Assembly (NCBI GenBank): GCA_964422615.1
Contig: CAYRBJ010000046.1
Span: 1-10,463 of the forward strand
Reading direction: 5' to 3'
Length of the DNA: 10,463 nt
Origin: DATLWN01 sp964422615
Lineage (GTDB): Bacteria > Pseudomonadota > Zetaproteobacteria > Mariprofundales > Mariprofundaceae
Every line of letters starts with the position of its first letter. Position 1 is the first letter of the stretch. Shown here one piece after another: positions 1 to 5,993 of this stretch. The notes under the pieces are model-generated. The model made no database searches. It worked only from the letters and a program-made list of their open reading frames with translations, and had not been told where the DNA came from. The translations under genes were made by a program, and so were the position numbers.

Positions 1-783
1 CTTCTTCGCCTTCTCGGCAGCGGCTTTCTCGGCCTCTGCCTTCTCGACAGCAGCCTCCTCAGCCGCCGCTTTCTCGATCTCTGCCTTCTCAGCTTCCGCC
101 GCTTCCTTGTCCTGGTATTCCTCTTTCAGCCGATCGATCAGGCCGTAGAGCACAAGCTGGTCGCCTTTCTTCAATTCCTCTTTCATCAGCCGGGCTGGCA
201 GCCAGGTGCGGCCGCGTTCGATGCCGATGATCAGCGTGTCCCTCCTGGTCTTGCCGATCTGTACGATCGACTTGCCGAGGAAAGGGGAGTCGGCGCCGAT
301 TTCCAGTCTGACCAGGCCATAGCCCTCGGCCAGATGCAGCAACTCCTCGATCGGGGCGTATTCGAACTCGAAGCGGTTGCGCAGATAGCTCTCGACGAGA
401 TTTTCCCAGCGCTGCATCAGACCGGTGGAACGCGCGATCAGATAAATGACGAGCACGCCGAGGGCGAGCAGCAACACGGTGCGCGGCAGATCCTGGGCGG
501 AGCTGGCGGCCAGGGTGCTGGTGGCGCTGACGATCACCGTCACGACGCCGGCATAGCCGCCGATCATCAGGTAACTGATGATCTTGCGTCGCTTCGGATG
601 GTTGACCACTCTTTCGGCCTCGCGCGTGGTGAAGCCGGTACCGGTGAAGGAGGATAGGGCCTGGAACTTGGCCTGCTCGTAGTGCATGCCGGTCATCATC
701 AGGGCGATGGCGCCGGCGCGCACGAACAGCATGGAGATCAGGATGGCCAGCAGGGTGGGGGCGAGGAAATACAAGCCTTCCAT
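1..783 (-). CDS. Membrane protein with C-terminal TrkA-C (RCK_C) domain, 3' end cut off by the window
   Basis: The minus-strand reading frame is open from an ATG at 783 to the window edge (261 codons, no stop reached). A GGAG at 789-792 sits 5 bases before the ATG and supports this start. Hydrophobic segments lie at about residues 3-31, 66-88 and 102-117. Residues 145-220 match the pattern of a TrkA-C/RCK_C domain (GLVRLEIGADSPFLGKS, then a DTLIIGIERG strand, then KKGDQLVLYG), a small regulatory ligand-binding fold found in K+ channels and transporters. Between the first two segments is TGTGFTTRE (about residues 47-55), which loosely resembles the filter loops of TrkH/KtrB-type K+ transporters. 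From residue 222 the protein becomes a charged Ala/Glu/Lys tail with EKA-type repeats, probably helical and cytoplasmic. There is no RCK_N nucleotide-binding domain. Such proteins are often labelled TrkA-like, but I know of no assigned function. The domain call is fairly sure and a transport role is a guess. Confidence 0.8.
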   Translation of the reverse strand, partial: MEGLYFLAPTLLAILISMLFVRAGAIALMMTGMHYEQAKFQALSSFTGTGFTTREAERVVNHPKRRKIISYLMIGGYAGVVTVIVSATSTLAASSAQDLPRTVLLLALGVLVIYLIARSTGLMQRWENLVESYLRNRFEFEYAPIEELLHLAEGYGLVRLEIGADSPFLGKSIVQIGKTRRDTLIIGIERGRTWLPARLMKEELKKGDQLVLYGLIDRLKEEYQDKEAAEAEKAEIEKAAAEEAAVEKAEAEKAAAEKAKK

Positions 784-992
784 GTCAGCTCCGAGCCCCT
801 ATATCCGTGTGTCTCATGCCTAAGCGCAACGTTACCCTCCCCAACGGCATGCGGCCAGTATAGCCGATGTGTTGCGGGCGGTATCGGGGCGCGTGCAAAC
901 AGGGCGGGAAGGCTGGCAAGACGAACCTCCCAGGGATATGGCTGCCGGCGAACAGAAGCTGGTTGATGGGAGTGAGGTTGTCGCCCGTCGCC
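784..992. other. Intergenic region between HD-GYP gene and TrkA-C gene
   Basis: This gap of 209 bases lies between two minus-strand genes. I see no strong intrinsic terminator after the HD-GYP gene. The one promoter-like element is a TATACT on the minus strand (857-862), about 75 bases before the TrkA-C start, but there is no good -35 hexamer at the usual distance. The stretch has the GC content of its neighbours and short chance reading frames only. Confidence 0.6.
857..862 (-). promoter_or_regulatory. Possible -10 element (TATACT) for the TrkA-C gene
   Basis: TATACT on the minus strand matches the sigma70 -10 consensus at 5 of 6 positions and lies about 75 bases upstream of the gene start at 783. 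The hexamer 17 bases upstream (GATACC) does not resemble TTGACA, so either an activator is needed or the match is chance. Confidence 0.3.
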
Positions 993-3416
993 CTAGTCGG
1001 TGATGCTGTAACCGCGTTCCCGGAAGAGCTTGATACACGCATCAACGGCATTCGGGTCATATTGCATTCCCCGCCCGCGTTCGATTTCCGCCAAAGCCCT
1101 GTCAAGACCCATTCCGGCGCGATAGGGCCGGTGCGATGACATGGCCTCGACCACATCGGCCACGGCCATGATTTTCGATTCAAGCAGAATCTCCTCATCC
1201 TTGAGTCCTTGCGGATACCCCGAACCATCCAGCCTTTCGTGATGTTGTCGGATGATATCCGCAATCGGCCATGGGAATTTCACGTTCTTCAGAATGTCGT
1301 ATCCATCCTGTGCGTGTGCCTGGATGAGCATGTATTCGACGTCGTTGAGCTTGCCGGGTTTGGCGAGTATTTCCATCGGGGTGTGGATCTTTCCCAGGTC
1401 GTGAACGATGCCGGCAAGGTGAATGCCATGGATCTGCTCTTCCGGCAAGCCCATTTCCTGCGCGATGGCTGTCGCCAGTTTGCTGACGCGCCGTTGATGG
1501 CCGGCGGTATAGGGATCGCGTGCTTCCACGGTATCCGCGATGGTCTGGATGGATTGTTCCAGGCTCTGCTGCAGGATCATGGCGTGCTGCTCGTGCTCGG
1601 CGCGGGTGCGCAGGGCGCTGATACCATAGCTGAGATCTTCGGCCATCTCTTCAAGCAATGCGATCTCATCGGCATTGAAGGCATCCGGTTCCGCCGCGTA
1701 AATGATAATGGCGCCGAAGGGGTTGCCGTTTTCTAGCAGCGGCAGCGCGTTACTGGCCCGGTAGCCGTAGGCTGCCGCTTTTTCCTGCCACGGTGCCATG
1801 GCCGGATCAATCGCAATATCCTGGATGTATTGCGTTCTGCCGGTGCGCACCGCCATGCCGGTCGGGCCTCGCCCCTCCGGCACATCGGCCCAACTGATAT
1901 GGATGTTTTTGGTGTAGCCCGGTTTGACCGCATGCGATGCCATCACCTTGACGCTCTTCGTATCGTCCTGTTGCGCATAGCCGACCCAGGCGAGCAGGTA
2001 ACCGCCTTCCTCGACGATGATCCGGCAAACGCTCTGCAACAGCTCTTCCTCGCTGTCTGAATGTACCAGGGCGTGGTTGATGGCGCTCAGTGTTGTCAGC
2101 GCCCGGTTGAGACGGCGCAGCGATTCCTGCGCTTGTTTCTCTTCGGTGATGTCCTCGTAGATGCCGATCAGGCCGGTGATCTCCCCCTTGGTATCGCGCA
2201 GTGGCACCTTGGAATTGCGCAGCCAGATGGTCTGACCGTCCGGGATTGTCTGCAGTTCCTCGAAGCCGAGCTTCGGCTTGCCCGACTGAATCACGGCCCT
2301 GTCGTCGGCCTGGTACAACTCGGCCTGATCTTTCCAGCCCATCTGGAAATCGTCCTTACCGTATAGCTCCTTCGGGTGCTTCAAGCCGGCATCCTGTGCA
2401 AAGGCGGTATTACAGCCGAGATAGCGCAACTCTTTATCCTTCCAGAAAATGCGCAAGGGTGCGTTTTCCACCACCGAGCGCAGCAGATCGCGCGACGACT
2501 GTATGGCCTCCTCCGTTTGCTTGCGCTCGGTAATGTCGAGGCCGATGCCAATAACATTCACCCCGAGTCTGGTTTCAACCCTGGTGCCGGTCAGGACATA
2601 ATGGCGAATACCATTGGTCAGATTCATGCGCGCTTCCGTCGATGCCGAACCGGTTTCGAAGGCTTGCTGGAGTTTTTCGGCGACGTATGGCCTGTCTTCA
2701 TCATGAACATATGCCAGGGCATTGGTCCCGGGCATCTCCTCCGGCAGTAAGCCGAACAGTTCCTCCAACCGCCTGTTCCATCGCAGCAGGCCTCCCTGTT
2801 GGTCAAGGAGGAAGAAAATATCCGGTATGCTTTCAATCAGGATGTCGGTCAACATCTTCTCGTCCTGAAGATTCTGTTCAGCCTGCTTGCGTTGGGTGAT
2901 ATCCCGGATGTTGCACTGGATCACTTTTCGATCGCCGGCCTCGTAGACATTGCTGACGAACTCCACGTCGGCCTTCCGGCCCGCTTTTGTCTCCAGTGGT
3001 AAGTCCTCATAACGAATGTATCCCTTGCGTTGTAGTTCCCGGAATGCCGCCTTGCTGGTTGCGATATCGGCGAACAGGCCGATTTCCCAGAGCTCTTTTC
3101 CAAGGCATTCGCTGAGGCTGAAGGAGAGTAGATCGAGAATGAACGGGTTGGCATCCGTGATTTTGCCGCTTTCGGCGTCGAGGATCAGGATGCCGTCTTG
3201 GGCGGCTTCGAAAAGACGCCGGTACTGTGCCTCGGATTCCGACAAGGTCGGATCGGTGTGTTGGCGCTGCGGCATATCCCGTGAGTCGACCGAGGTATCG
3301 ATGGCTATATCGCCATGGCTGGTGTGCAGTGTTGCCTCGAGTTCATCCAACTTCGCCCGGAGTCGTCGGTTTTCCTCGAGGAGAGCTGCTTTTGTTGGTT
3401 TCTCAGGCATGGCCAT
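993..3416 (-). CDS. PAS-PAS-PAS-GAF-HD-GYP cyclic-di-GMP phosphodiesterase
   Basis: This 807-residue soluble protein has no signal peptide or membrane segment. In order it has: a short coiled coil (about 8-30, with LLEENRRLRAKLDELEATL); three PAS domains (about 62-178, 188-300 and 310-428), each ending in a DIT(Q/E)xK-type PAC motif; a GAF domain (about 440-600, with GGYLLAWVGYA and GRGPTGMAVRTGR); and an HD-GYP domain (about 620-800). The catalytic set is visible: His640, the HD pair His672/Asp673 with Lys676, His701, His725/His726, GYP at 733-735, Asp754 and the RPYR at 763-766. HD-GYP proteins hydrolyse c-di-GMP to pGpG or GMP, lowering this second messenger in motility and biofilm control; the PAS and GAF modules presumably sense cytoplasmic signals. 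There is no GGDEF or receiver domain. An in-frame ATG two codons in (3410) has a GGGA about 6 bases upstream and may be the true start, giving 805 residues. The gene is probably monocistronic. Confidence 0.95.
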   Translation of the reverse strand: MAMPEKPTKAALLEENRRLRAKLDELEATLHTSHGDIAIDTSVDSRDMPQRQHTDPTLSESEAQYRRLFEAAQDGILILDAESGKITDANPFILDLLSFSLSECLGKELWEIGLFADIATSKAAFRELQRKGYIRYEDLPLETKAGRKADVEFVSNVYEAGDRKVIQCNIRDITQRKQAEQNLQDEKMLTDILIESIPDIFFLLDQQGGLLRWNRRLEELFGLLPEEMPGTNALAYVHDEDRPYVAEKLQQAFETGSASTEARMNLTNGIRHYVLTGTRVETRLGVNVIGIGLDITERKQTEEAIQSSRDLLRSVVENAPLRIFWKDKELRYLGCNTAFAQDAGLKHPKELYGKDDFQMGWKDQAELYQADDRAVIQSGKPKLGFEELQTIPDGQTIWLRNSKVPLRDTKGEITGLIGIYEDITEEKQAQESLRRLNRALTTLSAINHALVHSDSEEELLQSVCRIIVEEGGYLLAWVGYAQQDDTKSVKVMASHAVKPGYTKNIHISWADVPEGRGPTGMAVRTGRTQYIQDIAIDPAMAPWQEKAAAYGYRASNALPLLENGNPFGAIIIYAAEPDAFNADEIALLEEMAEDLSYGISALRTRAEHEQHAMILQQSLEQSIQTIADTVEARDPYTAGHQRRVSKLATAIAQEMGLPEEQIHGIHLAGIVHDLGKIHTPMEILAKPGKLNDVEYMLIQAHAQDGYDILKNVKFPWPIADIIRQHHERLDGSGYPQGLKDEEILLESKIMAVADVVEAMSSHRPYRAGMGLDRALAEIERGRGMQYDPNAVDACIKLFRERGYSITD

Positions 3417-3840
3417 TCCCGGTCAGCATGCATTCAATCCGCGGCACCGGGTTGCTTCCTTGCCCAGACCGACAAGCCGCTGCGGGTCTTCCAAGAACCG
3501 GAAGCCGGGTGTATGCAGAGCCGTGTTTGTCCACCAATCTCTCTTCCTCCACAGCATTACTACCAGGAAACAGCGGTGGCTTATTGAATAAAGCACTGCC
3601 TACCTAACCATAAGTATAGATAGGCAAGAATAAATTGTGATATTTGAGTAAAGTTTATGAATGCGATGCATGCAAGCCATGTGCTTCAAATCATGTTTTT
3701 CTTCGTGCTCCCAAAGAGAGGAGGATGGCGGTCAATAGAAGGGGAGGATTCAACCTTCGGGTGCAATTCCGGCAGGTGATTTTCTGATGATGTGCGCGGA
3801 AGCCATATGGCGACAGGTTCGACCGGTTATCCGAAATAAC
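3417..3840. other. Non-coding region between the HD-GYP gene and the rpsI terminator
   Basis: This stretch of about 420 bases holds no gene I can support. The part nearest the HD-GYP gene (3421-3580) is GC-rich and would be its 5' leader. The middle (3590-3660) is distinctly AT-rich and is the likely promoter region, with a TATACT on the minus strand at 3613-3618 but no good -35. That part also contains a 10-base-arm inverted repeat (3597-3626). Further right are a TAAAGTTT word on the plus strand (3649-3656) and a 20-codon plus-strand reading frame (3725-3787), both weak. The region ends at the U-tract side of the rpsI terminator. Confidence 0.6.
3597..3626. repeat. Imperfect inverted repeat, possible operator upstream of the HD-GYP gene
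   Basis: Left arm TGCCTACCTA (3597-3606) and right arm TAGATAGGCA (3617-3626) pair at 9 of 10 positions around a 10-base AT-rich spacer. It lies in the AT-rich stretch about 180-220 bases before the HD-GYP start and overlaps the only -10-like word there. No T-run follows on either strand, so it is not an intrinsic terminator. A dimeric regulator site is the simplest reading, but no known operator family is recognised. Confidence 0.5.
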
Positions 3841-3871
3841 AAAAAAAAGGGAAGGCCGAGGCCTTCCCTTT
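3841..3871 (-). terminator. Rho-independent terminator of the rplM-rpsI operon
   Basis: The minus-strand transcript forms a perfect 11-bp stem (3847-3857 with 3860-3870, arms AAGGGAAGGCC/GGCCTTCCCTT), extendable by one A-T pair, around a very short apex. It is followed directly by eight U residues (A-run at 3841-3848 on the plus strand). It begins 22 bases after the rpsI stop codon, the classic position and form of an intrinsic terminator. Confidence 0.95.
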
Positions 3872-3892
3872 GAACGCTGAGGATTCCGCAGC

Positions 3893-4297
3893 TTAGCGCT
3901 TGGAGAACTGCGGCGCGCGGCGGGCCTTCTTCAGGCCGTACTTCTTGCGCTCGACCTTGCGCGCATCGCGGGTCAGGTAGCCGGCCTGCTTCAGCTCCGG
4001 GCGCAGCCCCTCGTCGTAGGAGACCAGGGCGCGGGCCAGGCCATGGCGCACGGCACCGGCCTGGCCGGAGAAACCGCCGCCGAACACGTTGACGCTGACA
4101 TCCAGGCGGCCGCTGAGCTGGGCCTTGGACAGCGGCGCCAGGGCCTCCTGGCGGATGATCTCGACAGGGAAGTAATCCTCGACGTCACGGCCGTTGACCT
4201 TCACCAGGCCCTTGCCCGGTTTGATGATCACGCGCGCCACGCTGCTCTTGCGGCGGCCGGTTCCGCGGTGATGTGTTTGTGCCTGTGCCTGTGCCAT
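3893..4297 (-). CDS. rpsI: 30S ribosomal protein S9
   Basis: The product is 134 residues, close to the 130 of E. coli S9. The family signature is clear: GTGRRKSSVARV near the N-terminus, GGGFSGQAGAVRHGLARAL at 73-91, and a basic tail ending KARRAPQFSKR. That tail reaches into the 30S P site and contacts tRNA in known ribosome structures. The N-terminus carries an Ala-Gln repeat (MAQAQAQ) encoded by a hexanucleotide repeat. The start at 4297 is supported by a purine-rich Shine-Dalgarno region (GGAAGAGGA) just upstream. The gene begins 15 bases after the rplM stop, so the two are co-transcribed, as in nearly all bacteria. A strong terminator follows. Confidence 0.98.
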   Translation of the reverse strand: MAQAQAQTHHRGTGRRKSSVARVIIKPGKGLVKVNGRDVEDYFPVEIIRQEALAPLSKAQLSGRLDVSVNVFGGGFSGQAGAVRHGLARALVSYDEGLRPELKQAGYLTRDARKVERKKYGLKKARRAPQFSKR

Positions 4298-4312
4298 ATT
4301 CGGTCCTCTTCC

Positions 4313-4744
4313 TTAATCCAGGTTCAGTGTCTGCGGCTTCTGGGCGGTATGCGGATGCTCACTGCCGGCATACACCTTGAGCTTGCCCAGCATGGCCCGA
4401 CCCAGCGGGTTCTTTGGCATCATGCCCTTGACCGCGTTCTCGATGATGCGCTCCGGATGGGTGGCGCGCATTTTGCCCAGGGTGGTGCTCTTCAGGCCGC
4501 CGATATAACCGGTATGGCGATGGTACATCTTCTTCTCTTCCTTGCCGCCGGTCACGCGCACCTTCTCGGCATTGATGACGATGATATGGTCGCCACAGTC
4601 GGCATGCGGGGTGTACTGCGGGCGATGCTTGCCGCGCAACACGGTGGCGATCTTCGTGGCCAGGCGGCCGAGCACGGCATCGTTGGCATCGATGACAAAC
4701 CAACGGCGCTCGATATCTCCAGGGCGGACGGTCCAGGTACGCAT
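4313..4744 (-). CDS. rplM: 50S ribosomal protein L13
   Basis: The product is 143 residues, about the 142 of E. coli L13. It begins MRTWTVRPGDIERRWFVIDA and carries the L13 signature AVKGMMPKNPLGRAMLGKLK (104-123) with a typical HPHTAQKPQ tail. L13 is an early-assembly 23S rRNA-binding protein. The frame stays open upstream to 4861, but family alignment places the start at 4744, and a GGAG about 10 bases upstream supports it; the longer version would also run through the promoter. First gene of the rplM-rpsI operon. L13 autoregulation of this operon is reported in E. coli; I could not identify an equivalent leader structure in the short untranslated region here. Confidence 0.97.
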   Translation of the reverse strand: MRTWTVRPGDIERRWFVIDANDAVLGRLATKIATVLRGKHRPQYTPHADCGDHIIVINAEKVRVTGGKEEKKMYHRHTGYIGGLKSTTLGKMRATHPERIIENAVKGMMPKNPLGRAMLGKLKVYAGSEHPHTAQKPQTLNLD

Positions 4745-4784
4745 GCTGTAGTTACTCCATTCCGGCTGTTCAGTAAGGCGGCGC

Positions 4785-4812
4785 AGTATATGCCCGCATG
4801 GATTGATGTCAA
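4785..4812 (-). promoter_or_regulatory. Sigma70 promoter of rplM-rpsI
   Basis: On the minus strand a perfect -35 TTGACA (4807-4812) is followed by a 16-base spacer and TATACT (4785-4790, 5 of 6 to consensus). Transcription would start near 4778, giving a leader of about 34 bases before the rplM ATG. This is close to an ideal housekeeping promoter, as expected for a ribosomal protein operon. Confidence 0.85.
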
Positions 4813-4847
4813 ACGCATTGCAGCGGTTTCCGGGCAGTGGTCGAGGT

Positions 4848-4876
4848 TGTCGGCATAGCACTCGTGATGGTAGAGT
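4848..4876 (+). promoter_or_regulatory. Putative hrcA-grpE promoter with extended -10, overlapped by CIRCE
   Basis: TTGTCG (4848-4853, weak -35) is followed by a 17-base spacer and TAGAGT (4871-4876), preceded by TGG, which gives an extended -10 (TGN) motif. Transcription would start near 4883, about 85 bases before the hrcA start. The match is modest, but its overlap with a CIRCE operator is the arrangement expected of an HrcA-repressed housekeeping promoter. No RpoH-type promoter is seen in this intergenic region. Confidence 0.5.
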
Positions 4877-4881
4877 GCCAG
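4855..4881. promoter_or_regulatory. CIRCE operator (HrcA-binding inverted repeat)
   Basis: Half-sites ATAGCACTC (4855-4863) and GAGTGCCAG (4873-4881) match the CIRCE consensus TTAGCACTC/GAGTGCTAA at 8 of 9 and 7 of 9 positions, with exactly the canonical 9-base spacer. The core AGCACTC is uninterrupted on the left and GAGTGC on the right. It sits about 87 bases upstream of hrcA, as expected for autoregulation by the HrcA repressor. Confidence 0.9.
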
Positions 4882-4967
4882 CCAGGTCCGAAGCGGGCTA
4901 TTCGGGTGCCGGCCGGTGTCCGTGCCGGTGTGATTCACAGGATGAAGTTGCAGGAGCGAATGCCATC

Positions 4968-5993
4968 GTGAAACAGCGTCACGAATACATCCTCGGGGAG
5001 GTGGTCAAGGCCTATCTGGATACCGGCCTGCCGGTTGGATCGCGCCTGATTTCCGAGCAGGCGGAACCGGCCCTGAGCCCGGCGACGATCCGCAATGTGA
5101 TGAACGATCTGGAGCAGGAGGGGTTGCTGTATTCCCCGCACACCTCCGCCGGACGCGTGCCCACCGATACCGGCCTGCGCTATTTCGTGGACAGCCTGAT
5201 GGTGGTCGACAGCGATATCAGCGCACGCCTGGATGTGGAGGTGGCGCAGAGCCTGGCCGGGGCTGCCGGCACCAAGGGTGTACTGAGGAGAGCCAGTGAC
5301 GAGTTGGCAAGCCTGACCCATTTCGCCGGCCTGGTGACGGTGCATGAAAAACGCATACAGCGCATTCGCAGCATCAGCCTGATCCCGGTGGCCTCCGATC
5401 GCCTGCTGGCGGTCATCGATTCCGATACCGGCGAGGTGCAGAACCGGTTGCTGGCCCGTCCACCGCAGCTGGACGATGCCGCCCTGGCGCAGGCCTCCGA
5501 GCGTCTGAACGAGCTTCTGCGGGATTGCAGTCTCGGGGAGATGCGCCAGCGCCTGATACGCGAGATGAAGGCCGATCGCCTGCGGGTGCGCGAACTGATC
5601 GAGGCGTTGAAGAGCTGGGCAGAGGCGTCGGAAATGGAGGAAGCCGAGATCTTCGTGCGCGGACAGCCGCAGTTGCTCGAGTTCCCGGAGCTCGGCATGC
5701 TGGATACGGTGCGTTCGCTGATGGCCGCGTTCGAGGAAAAGGAGCATCTGCTGGACCTGGTCAACGAGGTCGAGCGGGCGGAGACCGGCGTGAAGATATT
5801 CATCGGGCGCGAGCATGCCCTGGTGAACATGGAGCAGGTGTCGATGGTGCTGGCGCGCTACCGCGGCGGTGCCGACAGTATCGTGGGCACCCTCGGGGTC
5901 ATCGGCCCCAGACGCATGCATTACGACCGCGTGCTGCCCATCGTCGATTGCACGGCCCGCTGGGTCAGCCGCATGTTAGGAGGAGTACAGTGA
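4968..5993 (+). CDS. hrcA: Heat-inducible transcription repressor HrcA
   Basis: Starting at GTG 4968 the product is 341 residues, the usual HrcA length. The frame is open further upstream to 4803, but that would run through the CIRCE site; the family N-terminus (VKQRHEYILGEVVKAYLDTG) begins at this GTG, and AGGAG at 4952-4956 lies 11 bases before it. Residues 1-75 form the winged helix-turn-helix, with SPATIRNVMNDLEQEGLL as recognition region followed by SAGRVPT. The remainder is the GAF-like and dimerisation region ending in GTLGVIGPRRMHYDRVLPIVD. HrcA dimers bind CIRCE and need GroEL to stay active, so unfolded protein titrates GroEL and derepresses the operon. A CIRCE element lies in its own promoter region. 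The stop codon overlaps the grpE start. Confidence 0.96.
   Translation: MKQRHEYILGEVVKAYLDTGLPVGSRLISEQAEPALSPATIRNVMNDLEQEGLLYSPHTSAGRVPTDTGLRYFVDSLMVVDSDISARLDVEVAQSLAGAAGTKGVLRRASDELASLTHFAGLVTVHEKRIQRIRSISLIPVASDRLLAVIDSDTGEVQNRLLARPPQLDDAALAQASERLNELLRDCSLGEMRQRLIREMKADRLRVRELIEALKSWAEASEMEEAEIFVRGQPQLLEFPELGMLDTVRSLMAAFEEKEHLLDLVNEVERAETGVKIFIGREHALVNMEQVSMVLARYRGGADSIVGTLGVIGPRRMHYDRVLPIVDCTARWVSRMLGGVQ
5978..5983 (+). promoter_or_regulatory. Strong Shine-Dalgarno site fixing the grpE GTG start
   Basis: AGGAGG inside the last codons of hrcA stands 6 bases before the GTG at 5990, ideal spacing. It supports the GTG start of grpE over any longer reading of that frame and suggests efficient re-initiation by ribosomes finishing hrcA. 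Confidence 0.85.

Noticed and set aside
334..657. Plus-strand frame of 107 codons opposite the TrkA-C gene
   Set aside because: Low-complexity His/Gly/Gln/Asp composition typical of an antisense shadow; the minus-strand frame has hydrophobic segments and an RCK_C pattern.
4043..4858. Open frame of 271 codons on the plus strand across rpsI and rplM
   Set aside because: Lies opposite two certain ribosomal protein genes, crosses their intergenic gap and the rplM promoter, and shows no domain.
4745..4861. Upstream extension of the rplM frame to an ATG at 4861
   Set aside because: It runs through the strong rplM promoter; L13 proteins begin at the M(R/K)T motif at 4744.
4803..4967. Upstream extension of the hrcA frame to an ATG at 4803
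   Set aside because: It would translate through the CIRCE element and putative promoter, and the extra 55 residues do not look like HrcA; the family start is the GTG at 4968.
4935..5921. Open frame of 328 codons on the minus strand opposite hrcA
   Set aside because: Shadow of hrcA; His/Gln-rich composition, no domain, no promoter or ribosome-binding site of its own.
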